Positions 8,982 through 17,999 of a stretch of DNA of 64,000 nt are shown in pieces. Within the stretch, counting starts at the first letter, position 1; each line of letters starts with the position of its first letter. The notes under the pieces are model-generated. The model made no database searches. It was not told where the DNA came from and saw only the letters and a list, made by a program, of their open reading frames with translations. The stretch comes from Streptomyces hygroscopicus subsp. hygroscopicus. GTDB taxonomy: Bacteria > Actinomycetota > Actinomycetes > Streptomycetales > Streptomycetaceae. Both the position numbers and the translations under genes were made by a program. The DNA lies in contig NZ_BBOX01000001.1 in assembly GCF_001553455.1 (NCBI RefSeq), positions 105,329-169,328 on the forward strand, read 5' to 3'.

Positions 8982-9878
8982 GTGAAACGACCGATGGTGG
9001 ATGTGGAGAGCGCCACTACGCGGTTGGTACGTCGGTTCGGTCCCCAGGTTGCCGCATGGTGCGCTGACACGCCGGATCTCGTCGCGCGGCTGACGTCCCA
9101 GTGGGGACTTTCGCTCGGTGAGCCCCTCCCGGACGGTGCTTCGTCCATCGCGTTGCGGTGCCGTTGGCCCGACGGCAGGCCCGCGGTGCTGAAAATCAGT
9201 CCGGAGCGGGCCCTTCTGGCCGAGCAGGCCGGAATGCTGGGGTGGTTCGCCGCCTCGGGCCGGGTGCCCTCTGTGCTGGCTGTCGACGAGGAGGCGGGCG
9301 CAATGGCCTTGGAGGAGCTCGTGCCCGGAACGCCGGCGGAGGCCATGGCTGCTGCTTCGCTCCCGGGACAGTGGTCGGATCTGCTCGCCGCCTTGCACCG
9401 GGTCGCTCCGCCTCCGCTGCCGACGCGTACGCTGCGCGGCCGGTGCGAGGAGGCCTTCGCCCGGGTCGGCAGACGGCTGTCCGAGCCTGCGATCAGCGCA
9501 CGGATGGACGTCACCGCGTGGGACAGGGCCATCCAGCGGTGCGAGCGGCTGCTGGACACGGAAGCGACAACCGTGTTGCTCCACGGTGACCTGCACCTGG
9601 GCAACGTGCTCGACGGCGGCGCGGAACGCGGCCTGATGGCCATCGATCCGAAAGCCTGTGTCGGCGATCCGTGCTTCGACGCTGTGGACTACGTCCTGGC
9701 CGGCGCCGGGCTTGAGGGCGTCGAGACCCGCTGCGCCCGCGTGGCGGCGGCGTGCGGGCTCAATGGCGACCGGCTCCACGCCTGGAGCCAGGTGATCGCC
9801 CCGTTCGCGGCCATCGCCCACCTCGGTGACGGTGGGGAGAACCCGGTGATCGATGAACTGCTCACGCTGACCCGGTGA
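8982..9878 (+). CDS. Streptomycin 6-kinase-like phosphotransferase (APH(6)/hydroxyurea family)
   Basis: A 298-residue aminoglycoside-phosphotransferase-fold protein. The family blocks run in order: LTSQWGLSLGEPLPDG, PAVLKISPERALLAEQAGML, MALEELVPGTP, LLHGDLHLGNVLDG (catalytic loop with Asp and Asn) and LMAIDPKACVGDPCFDAVDY (Mg-binding Asp). The start is GTG at 8982; ATG at 8994 is an alternative. The open frame extends further upstream, but that part is antisense to the hydrolase. Members phosphorylate streptomycin or hydroxyurea, yet many Streptomyces copies are housekeeping kinases of unknown substrate, so resistance is not proven. Confidence 0.82.
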   Translation: MKRPMVDVESATTRLVRRFGPQVAAWCADTPDLVARLTSQWGLSLGEPLPDGASSIALRCRWPDGRPAVLKISPERALLAEQAGMLGWFAASGRVPSVLAVDEEAGAMALEELVPGTPAEAMAAASLPGQWSDLLAALHRVAPPPLPTRTLRGRCEEAFARVGRRLSEPAISARMDVTAWDRAIQRCERLLDTEATTVLLHGDLHLGNVLDGGAERGLMAIDPKACVGDPCFDAVDYVLAGAGLEGVETRCARVAAACGLNGDRLHAWSQVIAPFAAIAHLGDGGENPVIDELLTLTR

Positions 9879-10256
9879 ACACACCCGGTATCCCCGATCG
9901 CCTCGTGCCCCGCCCTCCGCTGGGGACGGAACACCCACCCGGTCATGATGGGAACCGGCCCGCCGGGCACGGTTGTTGTCGCGACAGGGCCTCGGCAATG
10001 ATGGATGCCGCATGCCGTGAAATGGGGCACTGCCCATGGCCTCGCCGTGATGGGGCCAGGCAGGGATATGCAAACTGTGCCGAGAAACGCTCAACCTTCA
10101 CGGCGAGAGAAGCAGGTCGCGTGTGACGTGGCGAGTGCGCGCGTGATCCGGTGAGAGCCGTGGCGAGTTCTCAGCCGTGGGCGAGTTCTCATTCGATCTG
10201 GCGAGGGTCCTGTCGATCCTCTGCGCTCGCGGGGCCATGCCGTGTACGGGAGAGGT
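9879..10256. other. Non-coding gap with short direct repeat
   Basis: No gene is supported here. CCGTGGCGAGTTCTC (10158-10172) is repeated as CCGTGGGCGAGTTCTC (10175-10190), shortly before the methyltransferase start. The repeat could be a regulator site or simple slippage. Confidence 0.5.
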
Positions 10257-10955
10257 ATGACACAGACAGCTGACCCTCAGTCCTTCGACCGGTTCGCCCT
10301 CGACTACGACCGCTTTGTGAGTCTTCTCCCGGGACAGAACACCGGCTGGCTGCTCGGGCTGGGCTTGAAGGGCAAGCGGGCTCTGGATGCCGGCTGCGGT
10401 TCGGGGCACGCGGTCGAGGCCCTGGCGGACAGCTTCGAGGAAGTCGTCGGTCTGGACCTGAGTGCCCCCCTGATCGAGATCGCCAAGGCCAAGAGGGCGC
10501 GGCACAACGCGCACTACATGGCCGAAGATCTGTTCGGCCTGAAAGACGAGGACGGCTTCGATCTGGTCTACAGCCACACGATGCTGCACCACCTGGAGGA
10601 CTACCGCGCGGGCTTGGAGCACGTGAAGAATCTCGTGCGGCCCGGCGGCACCGTCGCGCTGGTCGACAACGTATGTGATCTGTATCCGACGCCACCGCGC
10701 AAGGCGTACACCTGGCCCGCGTTGTGGAGCTTCCCCGGTGAGATCCGACGCGTGGGGCTTCGCGACGCGTGGTTCCAGCTGCGCTTCTGGCACAGCCGCC
10801 CCTGGCTGGCGCACCTGCTCAGCGACCGCTACCTGTCGCGCGAGCAGTTCCGCGAGCTCTACGGGAGTGTGTTCCCCGGGGCCCGGTTCGATGATCTCGG
10901 CTTTGCCTTGGCCATGGCCTGGACAGCTCCGCCGAGCGGGGGTGATGTCCCGTGA
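10257..10955 (+). CDS. Class I SAM-dependent methyltransferase
   Basis: About 232 residues. Motif I ALDAGCGSGHAVEAL is followed by VVGLDLSAPLIEIAKAKR, DGFDLVYSHTMLHHLEDY (motif IV region) and VRPGGTVALVDNV, a standard methyltransferase-11/UbiE-like small-molecule methyltransferase. ATG at 10257 has GGGAG a few nt upstream; GTG at 10242 is a possible earlier start. There is no operon partner: downstream is a transposase remnant. The substrate cannot be deduced. Confidence 0.82.
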   Translation: MTQTADPQSFDRFALDYDRFVSLLPGQNTGWLLGLGLKGKRALDAGCGSGHAVEALADSFEEVVGLDLSAPLIEIAKAKRARHNAHYMAEDLFGLKDEDGFDLVYSHTMLHHLEDYRAGLEHVKNLVRPGGTVALVDNVCDLYPTPPRKAYTWPALWSFPGEIRRVGLRDAWFQLRFWHSRPWLAHLLSDRYLSREQFRELYGSVFPGARFDDLGFALAMAWTAPPSGGDVP

Positions 10956-10972
10956 CGCGGCTGTTGGGAACG

Positions 10973-11200
10973 TCGGCTCCCGGGTGGTGAAGGCCACCAC
11001 CGCGGCGATCGAGGACCGGACCGACACGTCCACGGACACCAGGGCCCGGATGCTTCGGCACGTCGAGCGCTTCGGGCACGACGAGTACGGCGAGTACGGC
11101 GAGGCGGTCGCGTTGCCCTCCCCGGCGACGTTCTGCCGCCTGGTCGACGCGCTCCGAAGGCCCCTTCCGGACGGAGGATCGGCCCCCATCGGTCGTCAAA
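10973..11200 (+). pseudogene. Remnant of a Mu/TniA-type DDE transposase
   Basis: The plus strand reads VVKATTAAIEDRTDTSTDTR, then LRHVERFGHDEYGEYGEAVALPSP and TFCRLVDALRRPLP. This matches the helical region just before the catalytic domain of Mu/TniA-like transposases of Streptomyces (pattern AIEEETDTST..RRV......G...LPS.STFYRLVDAL). Neither the N-terminal DNA-binding part nor the DDE catalytic core is present, so only about 75 residues survive. It sits next to resistance-type genes, suggesting past insertion of a mobile element. Recognition is by remembered family pattern. Confidence 0.5.
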
Positions 11201-11321
11201 CCCCGTCACCAAGCGCCATCGGATCCGACGGGATACGGGGCCGGGGCGCCCGGCACGGGTCGCGGCGCTTTGCGGTGGCGCTCGGCCACCCGCCGCGAAC
11301 CAACCCCGGGATGGCACGAGT

Positions 11322-11948
11322 TCATCGGATGCTCCGACCGCCTGTCGTCGGATCGTTTGACGACAAGGGCACCCGGTGCCCCGGTGCGGTGCGGCGCGCC
11401 AGGCCCTCCAGGATGAGGGCGAGGCCCGCCTCGAACGCGGACTCGTGATCGATCGCCGGCATGTCTGCCGGTAGCTCCGCGGCGGCGCCGGGGCCGGGGT
11501 CCGCCTGTTCCTCCAGGACGCTGCCGACCGTGAAGCGGCCGGCAGCCAGCATCGCCATCTGCGCGTCCCGCTCGGGCACGCCGGAGGCGACGAGGAACTC
11601 CATCTTGCGGCGGACCCGGTCCAGGTCACCGGCAGGAGTGCTGCCCGCGTGGAGCCGCGCGCCGTCCCGGCGCATCAGCAGGGTGCGCCGGAATCCGCGC
11701 GTGTTCTCCAGGAACCAGTCGCGCCAGTCGTCATCGGGCGTGGGCAGCGGAGCGGCCGCATGGGGTGCCATCGCCGCCTCCGCCATGGCGGCGAGGAGGT
11801 CCTTCTTGGTGCGGAAGTGCCAGTAGAGGGACGGCTGCTCCACCCCCAGGCGCTTCGCCAGCCGCCTCGTGCTGACGGCGTCCAGTCCGACTTCGTCGAG
11901 CAGGTCGAGCGCCTCGGCGATGACGGTCTCGCGGTTCATCTTGGTCAC
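11322..11948 (-). CDS. TetR repressor of the classical tetracycline-repressor class
   Basis: A 208-residue protein close in length and layout to Tn10 TetR. The helix-turn-helix reads STRRLAKRLGVEQPSLYWHFRTKKDLL, and the C-terminal domain keeps the classical pattern (NTRGFRRTLLMRRDGARLHAG, FTVGSVLEEQ). By eye, positions equal to the tetracycline-contacting His64, Asn82, Phe86 and His100 are kept, while Arg104 and Gln116 appear changed. It diverges from an FAD monooxygenase gene with tetO-like palindromes between them, so it most likely controls both genes in response to a tetracycline-like or other polyketide ligand. Confidence 0.88.
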   Translation of the reverse strand: MTKMNRETVIAEALDLLDEVGLDAVSTRRLAKRLGVEQPSLYWHFRTKKDLLAAMAEAAMAPHAAAPLPTPDDDWRDWFLENTRGFRRTLLMRRDGARLHAGSTPAGDLDRVRRKMEFLVASGVPERDAQMAMLAAGRFTVGSVLEEQADPGPGAAAELPADMPAIDHESAFEAGLALILEGLARRTAPGHRVPLSSNDPTTGGRSIR

Positions 11949-11954
11949 GTTGAC

Positions 11955-12004
11955 AATCTATCGCTGATAGGTGACGCTTGCCAAGAAATCATTCACTGAT
12001 AGAT
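11955..12004. promoter_or_regulatory. Two tetO-like operators
   Basis: CTATCGCTGATAG (11958-11970) is palindromic at its ends and closely resembles the core of tetO (TCTATCATTGATAGA). A second, weaker copy ATCATTCACTGATAGAT lies at 11988-12004. Both are in the divergent region between the TetR-class gene and the monooxygenase, the usual place for such operators. Confidence 0.75.
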
Positions 12005-12018
12005 TTTGGAGCGTGGTC

Positions 12019-13269
12019 ATGATCACGGGATCGGGAACACCGTCCTTGCGGGTCCTCATCGCCGGCGGCGGGGTCGCTGGGCAGGCCCTGGCCTTCTGGC
12101 TCACGCGGGGCGGCCACCGGGTGACCGTCGCCGAACGCTTCCCGGCGCTGCGGGCCACTGGCGCGCAGGTCGATCTGCGGGGTCAGGGCATCGAGGCCGT
12201 CAGGCGGATGGGCCTTCTGGACGCCGTCCGAGGTGCGCTCGTGGACGAGGCGGGTGTCGCCTTGATCGACGCCCGCGGCAGGGCCAAGGCGACGATCATG
12301 GCCAATACCTCCGGAAAGGGCCGCCAGACCCTCACCTCCGAGTACGAGATCATGCGCGGCGACCTGGTGCGCATCCTCAACGACGCGACGAAGGACGACA
12401 CCGAGTACGTCTTCGGTATCAGCGTGGACGGCTTCGAGCAGGACGAGCACAAGGTCGTCGCGCACTTCTCCGACGGCTCATCCGGAGAATTCGATCTTCT
12501 GGTCGGTGCGGACGGGCAGGGATCACGCATCCGGCAGGCGCTCCTGCCGCAGGGCTTCGACCCGTACTGGCGCCTCGGCATCCACATGGCCTACTGGTTC
12601 ATCCCGCGGATAGCCTCCGACAGCAACATCCGGGACACCTACATGGTCCCGGGAGGCCGGCAGATCATGCGGCGCAGCCACAACCCGGCCGAGACCCAGG
12701 TCTACTTCGCGATGCGGGAGGAGTCCGAGGAAGCCTCCGCGATCCACCGCGCGCCCGTCGAGCGCCAGCAGGACTTCTGGGCCGGCCGGTTCCGCGACGC
12801 CGGCTGGCAGACCGAGCGCTTCGTCGAGGACATGAAGACCAGCCCGTTCTTCTACTCCCAGGAGATCGTCCAGGTCCGCACCGACACCTGGTCCAAGGGC
12901 CGCGTGGTGCTGGCCGGCGACGCCGCGCACTGCGCCTCCCCCTACAGCGGCATGGGCATCTCCGGCGGCCTGGTCGGCGCCCACGTCCTGGCCGGCGAGA
13001 TCAACCGCCACCCCGGCGACCTGCCGACCGCCCTGGCGCGCTACGACAGGACGCTTCGGCCCTTCGTCAACAGGATCCAAGGCGGAGTCAACCCGCGCCT
13101 GCTGCGGCTGGGCATGCCGATGACCCAGCGCGCGATCGACGCCGTCCACGCCACCGCCGCGCTCGCCTGCTTTCTCCGCGTCCCCGAACTCACCGCCCGC
13201 TTTTCCGAGGAAGACCGCGGCGGCGCCTGGCAGCTCCCCGCAAACCCGGCACCGATCAGCACCGCCTGA
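12019..13269 (+). CDS. FAD-dependent monooxygenase (TetX/aromatic hydroxylase-like)
   Basis: A 416-residue flavoprotein. The N-terminal Rossmann motif VLIAGGGVAGQALAFWLTRGGHRVTVAER binds FAD, and RVVLAGDAAHCASPYSGMGISGG is the second FAD motif of group A monooxygenases. ATG at 12019 has GGAGC 6 nt upstream; an in-frame GTG at 11971 lies inside the operator and is unlikely. Gene order and operators pair it with the classical TetR-type regulator, so oxidation of a tetracycline or a related polyketide is a reasonable guess. The family also hydroxylates many other aromatics. Confidence 0.85.
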   Translation: MITGSGTPSLRVLIAGGGVAGQALAFWLTRGGHRVTVAERFPALRATGAQVDLRGQGIEAVRRMGLLDAVRGALVDEAGVALIDARGRAKATIMANTSGKGRQTLTSEYEIMRGDLVRILNDATKDDTEYVFGISVDGFEQDEHKVVAHFSDGSSGEFDLLVGADGQGSRIRQALLPQGFDPYWRLGIHMAYWFIPRIASDSNIRDTYMVPGGRQIMRRSHNPAETQVYFAMREESEEASAIHRAPVERQQDFWAGRFRDAGWQTERFVEDMKTSPFFYSQEIVQVRTDTWSKGRVVLAGDAAHCASPYSGMGISGGLVGAHVLAGEINRHPGDLPTALARYDRTLRPFVNRIQGGVNPRLLRLGMPMTQRAIDAVHATAALACFLRVPELTARFSEEDRGGAWQLPANPAPISTA

Positions 13270-13273
13270 AAAC

Positions 13274-13299
13274 CCGCCGGGCCAGCAGCAGCCCGGCGG
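13274..13299 (+). terminator. 9-bp GC hairpin after the monooxygenase
   Basis: CCGCCGGGC (13274-13282) pairs with GCCCGGCGG (13291-13299) across an 8-nt loop, 4 nt after the stop codon. Confidence 0.55.
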
Positions 13300-13722
13300 C
13301 CGCCCGGCGGCCGCCACGACCAGCACGCAGAACCCACCGACCAGGCACATCGGAGAGGTCACCGAACCGGGATCAACGTCGTCCCGCTACCGCTGATTGC
13401 CGCTCGGCAAGCCCGGCTCCCGACGTTCACTCCTGCCCGTCGTCGTTCTCGTACAGCTCGGGCGCGTCCGGGCCGCCCAGCGGGCGCAGTGCGCCGGCGG
13501 CCGGGGGGTGGGGGCAGGTACGCACCCGAGCAACCAGGCCGGAACAAGCGGCGAAGGGCCGCCCTGCCGCTGGGCAAGCGCGTGATACGGCTCCCCCGCC
13601 ACCGACACCGGCATCCGGTTCGGCAACCATCGACAACCACGGGATCACCGACGCCGTCCCGGCCCGCCGACCGGCGGGTGAGCCGATGCCGCGGGGCTGG
13701 GCACAACGACCGCAGGGCGCAG
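13300..13722. other. Gap without a supportable gene
   Basis: This 420-nt stretch is GC-rich and open in several frames, but no frame shows a family pattern, a ribosome site or a sensible start. Nothing could be assigned. Confidence 0.5.
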
Positions 13723-15192
13723 TCAGCGGCTGCCCAGCGGCTTGCCGTACTTCTGAGCCGTGGACAGGTTCGGGAGGCCGAGCGTGCGGGGCGAGAAGGC
13801 CGCCGAGCCGTCGGCCGAGCCGCCGCGGAAGAGCCACGCGGCCCCCAGGGATCCATTCTCGCCAGGGGATCCGACCGTGACATCCGGTACACCGTCGGCG
13901 TTGAAGTCGCCCGAGGCGACCGCCGCGCCGAAGGTGTCGCCCGCCTCGGCGACGCCCGGGACACCGGGCGTGTCCTGGTTCCAGGAAACGGATGTGGCAG
14001 CGCCGTCCGCGTCGAGCAGGCCCTGAGCGCTGCCGGAGAGCAGCCAGGCGGCGCCCGCCCCCGCTTCGCTTCCGATGGCCTCGCCCGGAGCGCCCACGAT
14101 CAGGTCGTCGCGGCCGTCGCGGTTGACGTCGGCGACCGCGAGGGCGGCACCGAAGCGGTCGCCGTCCTCGGCCACGCCCGGGACACCCGCCGTGTCCTGG
14201 TTGAGAGTCTGGGTGCGGACGCCGAACGGGCCGCTCGCGGGACTCCCGTAGTGGAGGTGGATGCCGCCCCCCTTGGCGAGTTCTTCGGGGCCGCACGGGT
14301 CGTCGATGTTCTCATCGGCGATCTCACGGCACTCGCCGAGGGCCAGGTCGTCGTGGCCGTCGCCGTCGAAGTCGCCGGCGGCCAGGGCGGTCACGCCGGT
14401 GTTGTCCGTGTTCCAGAAGTTGGCCATCTCCGACCGGTCGGCGTCCCACTTCCACAGCCGCACGTGGGACTGGGTGTTGGGGCTGCCCGCGGTCCAGTAC
14501 GCCACGGCCAGGTCGTCGCGGCCGTCGCTGTCGAAGTCGCCGGTGGCCAGGACGGGGGCGCGGCCGCCCATGGGGGCGGCGACGACGGTGGTGATCATGC
14601 TGTCTTCACCCTGGATGACACGAGCGACGACCTTGTCCCTGCCGCCGATCACGATCTCCTTGTTGTCGCCACCGGTCAGCTCGGCCGCCGCGACCGAGGT
14701 GCCGTACGCGGCCGACGGCGACGGCCCGGTCAGGACCGTCGCCCCCGGTCCCGGCCCGTCCGTCGAGCCGCCTATGGCGATGACCATGCCCGCGTCCGTA
14801 CCGCGGTCGGTGACGTCCTCACCAGGGACACCGACGAGCAGTTCCGCGATGCCGTCGCCGTTGAGGTCCACCAGGGCCACGGACGCGCCGAAGCGGTCGC
14901 CCGCCTCCGGGGTACCGGGAACCTCGGGCGTGGCCTGGGTGACACGGATGCTTCCGTGTGCGCCGACGCCCTTCGGGCCGCCCCAGACGACGTTCACATA
15001 CCCCGCCTTGGCCTGACCGCCGACGGTCCCGTCCGGGACGCCGACGGCGAGATCCGCGTAGCCGTCGCCGTTGAAGTCGCTCGTGGCGCTACGGGGTGCG
15101 GCGGCGGTGGCGCCGGGCGGGAACACGAACCCGGCGGCGGCCACAGCACCGGCCGCCATGGCGTACGTCAGGATGCGGCAGCTGTGCGGCAC
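13723..15192 (-). CDS. Secreted FG-GAP (integrin alpha-like) repeat protein
   Basis: A 489-residue exported protein with a Sec-type signal peptide (AMAAGAVAAAGFVFPPGATAAA, cleavage near residue 32). The mature part is about seven FG-GAP blades, each with a Ca-binding loop such as DFNGDGYADLAVGVPD, DLNGDGIAELLVGVPG, DFDSDGRDDLAVAY, DVNRDGRDDLIVGAPG and DFNADGVPDVTVGSPG. A single beta-propeller is expected. Such Streptomyces proteins are extracellular and of unknown role, possibly binding proteins or carbohydrates. It stands alone, with gaps on both sides. Confidence 0.9.
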   Translation of the reverse strand: MPHSCRILTYAMAAGAVAAAGFVFPPGATAAAPRSATSDFNGDGYADLAVGVPDGTVGGQAKAGYVNVVWGGPKGVGAHGSIRVTQATPEVPGTPEAGDRFGASVALVDLNGDGIAELLVGVPGEDVTDRGTDAGMVIAIGGSTDGPGPGATVLTGPSPSAAYGTSVAAAELTGGDNKEIVIGGRDKVVARVIQGEDSMITTVVAAPMGGRAPVLATGDFDSDGRDDLAVAYWTAGSPNTQSHVRLWKWDADRSEMANFWNTDNTGVTALAAGDFDGDGHDDLALGECREIADENIDDPCGPEELAKGGGIHLHYGSPASGPFGVRTQTLNQDTAGVPGVAEDGDRFGAALAVADVNRDGRDDLIVGAPGEAIGSEAGAGAAWLLSGSAQGLLDADGAATSVSWNQDTPGVPGVAEAGDTFGAAVASGDFNADGVPDVTVGSPGENGSLGAAWLFRGGSADGSAAFSPRTLGLPNLSTAQKYGKPLGSR

Positions 15193-15758
15193 AGAAGGCT
15201 CCCACTCGGTCGACAGGTGCGGGTTATCCGGTGTGACCCTCGAAGGGCGGAGCTGGTTGTACGGAATCCACCGTCAGTTGGCGCCGCATTCATGGTTAGG
15301 TGGCGCCGGGTCAGCGGCGGGCGGGCCTTCGGTCCGAGCGGACCCGGAAGGGCGTAGCCGATGGCATCGGCCCGCGTGAACGCGGACGGCTGCGAAGGAT
15401 CCACGTCCGTGTCCTCCTTCGATTGACGACGTGCGGTGACGGCGTGGTCGTGAACGAGGCGGTCCGCGCGGCGTAGGACCTACGTGCTGTGGCTGCTCGC
15501 CGACTTCTTCGACTGCCTGGCCGAAGAACCCGGCGCCACCGACCGGCTCCCGCCGGTCCCGGCCTCCCCGCAGGGCGCGGGTGGCGGGTCGCCGGTTTCC
15601 GAGCCGGGCGGGGCACCCGGGACCGTTCGGGACACCCGGGACCGTTCGGGTGCAGGGGCAGGGCAGCGCAGGTGGGTGCCGGCTCGGTCCCCGGTGCCAC
15701 CGTAACCTGGCCTTCTGCCACACCCACGGCCCCACACGGAAGCGAGGGAACACACCCC
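15193..15758. other. Gap with a 19-bp tandem repeat
   Basis: No gene is supported. CACCCGGGACCGTTCGGG occurs twice back to back at 15614-15632 and 15633-15651 (unit 19 bp), about 110 nt before the SnoaL-like gene. It may be part of that gene's promoter region or plain slippage. Confidence 0.5.
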
Positions 15759-16166
15759 ATGACCGATCTCGACCTCGAGGACCGGTATCGCGGGTACCTC
15801 ATGTGCCTGAACGAGCGGCGCTTCCCCGACCTTTCGGAGTTCGTGCACAACCCCGTGGTGCACAACGACCGGACGCTGAGCATCACCGAGTTCCAGGATC
15901 TGCTGCGCCGCGACGCGGCGGAGATTCCCGACCTGCACTACGCGATCGAGCGGCTCGTCGTCCAAGGCGAGCAGGTGGCGTGCCGCATCCGGTTCGACTG
16001 CACGCCCGCGGCGAGCTTCCGCGGCATACCGCCCACCGGCCGGCCGATCTCGTTCGTCGAGCACGTCTTCTATCGCTACCGGGACGGCAGGATCGCAGAG
16101 ATCTGGTCCCTGATCGACATGGAGACGATCCGCGAACAGCTCACCCCCGGCCACCCCGACCGGTAG
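15759..16166 (+). CDS. SnoaL-like / ester-cyclase-type small protein
   Basis: A 135-residue cone-shaped alpha+beta (NTF2-like) protein. RYRGYLMCLNERRFPDLSEFVHNPVVHND, GRPISFVEHVFYRYRDGRIAEIWSLIDMETIREQL is the SnoaL/ester-cyclase layout, with a C-terminal strand ending in the usual GKI.E.W..D-type motif. The start has GAGGGAA 8 nt upstream. It is monocistronic. Members act as polyketide cyclases, dehydratases or simple ligand carriers; no specific role can be named. Confidence 0.8.
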   Translation: MTDLDLEDRYRGYLMCLNERRFPDLSEFVHNPVVHNDRTLSITEFQDLLRRDAAEIPDLHYAIERLVVQGEQVACRIRFDCTPAASFRGIPPTGRPISFVEHVFYRYRDGRIAEIWSLIDMETIREQLTPGHPDR

Positions 16167-16395
16167 GGGCGCGGCGCGGACTGCGGCCGCGTCGCATGCG
16201 GCGCCACGCGGTTCCTGCGCCGGGCACTCCCGCCGCGCCCTCGTCGGCCGACGCATGCAACCCGGCGCCACGGTACCGCCGGTCACCAGCCACCGGGACC
16301 GGATCGCCTTGGGCGCGGGGCGGATCAGCAGCACACGGCGAGGCCGGCGGGCGTCAGCCCGGACCGGCCCCGTGGACCCGCGGCCGACGGCGCTC

Positions 16396-17448
16396 TCATT
16401 CCGGCCGGGCCGCGGCGCCGACCGTGTGCAGGTGCCGCATTCCTTGCCGGTAGGAGTCGAGCAGCCCGGTCTCGGCGTACAACACTCCGAGGTCGCGGCA
16501 GTGTTCCCGGACCAGAGGCTGTACGAGCCTGAGGTGGGGCCTGGGCATGCTCGGGAAGAGATGGTGCTCGATCTGGTAGTTCAGCCCGCCCAGGAGCCAG
16601 TCCGTGACCGGCCCGCCACGGACGTTCCGCGAGGTCAGGACCTGGCGGCGCAGATGACCCCAGCGCTCGCCCGCCGGGTCGGGCATGTCCATGCCCTTGT
16701 GGTTGGGCGCGAAGGCCATCCCCAGGTGGAGCCCGAAGAGCGCCTGATGGAGCAGTGCGAACGCGACGGCCTTGCCCACCGGCAGGCAGGTGAGCAGCAG
16801 GGCGGCGTAACCGGCCGCGTGCAGCGCCAGCAGCGCGCCCTCGACCACCCGCTCGCGCGCCGGCTGCCGCCGCAGGTGCTGGACGCTGCTCACCTTCAGG
16901 GCGATGCCTTCGAGGAGCAGCATCGGAAAGAACAGCCGGGCCTGGTGGCGGGTGACCCAGCGGACCAATCCCCGGCGCGCAGCGGCCTGCTCCGCGGTCC
17001 ACACGAGTGCGCCGGCACCGACGTCCGGGTCCTTCTCGATGTGGTTGGGGTTGGCGTGGTGCCGGTTGTGCTTGTCGTTCCACCATGCGTAGCTCATGCC
17101 CAGGAGCAGATTGCCGTGGAGGAGTCCGATGGCGCGGTTCGCCCGGCGGCCGGCGGCGATCTGCGCGTGCCCGGCGTCGTGGCCGATGTAGGCGGTACGG
17201 GCGGACAGGACGGCGAGCGGCACGGCGAGCGGCAGCGTCCACCAGGTGTCCCCGGCGAGGACGAACCCTGTCACCACAGCGGCCAGGGCGAGGAAGTTCA
17301 CGGTGATCATCCGCAGGTACCAGCCCCTGCGACGCTCCAGCAGTCCCTGTCCTTTGACCTTCCGCAGCAGGGGGGTGAACTCACTCCCCTGCTGCGCGGT
17401 GGCGCCGACGGGCGCGGCGGACATGGAAGGCGGGGCGGTCTGAGACAT
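16396..17448 (-). CDS. Membrane fatty acid desaturase (acyl-lipid/linoleoyl-CoA type)
   Basis: A 350-residue membrane di-iron desaturase. All three His boxes are present: GHDAGH (near residue 95), HNRHH (near 131, in DKHNRHHANPNH) and QIEHHLFP (near 300). Four hydrophobic segments flank them. The QxxHH third box puts it in the front-end/linoleoyl-CoA subgroup, as in mycobacterial DesA3-like proteins. ATG at 17446-17448 has GGAG 7 nt upstream. It would introduce a double bond into membrane acyl chains; a redox partner is not encoded nearby. Confidence 0.88.
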   Translation of the reverse strand: MSQTAPPSMSAAPVGATAQQGSEFTPLLRKVKGQGLLERRRGWYLRMITVNFLALAAVVTGFVLAGDTWWTLPLAVPLAVLSARTAYIGHDAGHAQIAAGRRANRAIGLLHGNLLLGMSYAWWNDKHNRHHANPNHIEKDPDVGAGALVWTAEQAAARRGLVRWVTRHQARLFFPMLLLEGIALKVSSVQHLRRQPARERVVEGALLALHAAGYAALLLTCLPVGKAVAFALLHQALFGLHLGMAFAPNHKGMDMPDPAGERWGHLRRQVLTSRNVRGGPVTDWLLGGLNYQIEHHLFPSMPRPHLRLVQPLVREHCRDLGVLYAETGLLDSYRQGMRHLHTVGAAARPE

Positions 17449-17999
17449 GGAGGACTCCGGTCCTGAAGCGGTCAGCAAGGCTTTGACCTGCTTAAACGTA
17501 CGGACTGGGAACGCGCGGCACCATGGCGTCAACACCCCGGCCGCACGGGGGCCAGCCCCACGATCCCGAAGGGGGTCAGCGACACCCCGCCCCGGCCTCC
17601 GGGAGACCACCACGCCGGAAGCGCCCGGGTCGCGCCGCGCAGGAACCGCTCCCGTGGCGCCGCGCCAAGGCGGGGCGGTGCGCGAGTGGACGCTGTCCGG
17701 GCGGTGGTGGCCCGCGATGTGGTCGCCTCCGAAGTCGGCGGCCGCGCCCGGTGCGACGGCGTCCTGACCACGTGCGTACCGGGACTGGTGGAGCGGCCGT
17801 CGGCCGGGGCCCGGGCCAGAACCATGGTGGCGAACTGCTCGCGGCCCTCCCGGTGCCCGAGGACATCGGGGGTGCGGGGGCTCCTCCCCGCGCCTGCCCG
17901 GCCGCGGCTCTTCGCCCCAGGTGCTCGTGGGCTCAATCAGCGGCATACGCGCGTGGACGGACGACCGCACCGGCCATGCCGCATGGCTAACCTGGCGGG
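17449..17999. other. Gap upstream of the desaturase
   Basis: No gene is supported in these 551 nt. The first 60 nt are likely the desaturase leader, with a less GC-rich patch around 17488-17505. Nothing else was recognised. Confidence 0.45.

Noticed and set aside
8982..9878. Firm call as streptomycin resistance gene
   Set aside because: The fold and catalytic loop fit, but the family includes many kinases of unknown substrate and no streptomycin cluster is nearby.
7644..10094. An 816-codon minus-strand frame across the hydrolase and kinase genes
   Set aside because: It overlaps two genes with diagnostic motifs in other frames and has no recognisable content.
11971..12018. N-terminal extension of the monooxygenase from GTG at 11971
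   Set aside because: It would place the start inside the first tetO-like site and adds residues before the FAD motif that the family lacks; ATG 12019 has a ribosome site.
12006..13880. A 624-codon plus-strand frame over the monooxygenase
   Set aside because: It lies in a different frame of the same strand as a well-supported flavoprotein, and its product is Arg/Pro-rich without domains.
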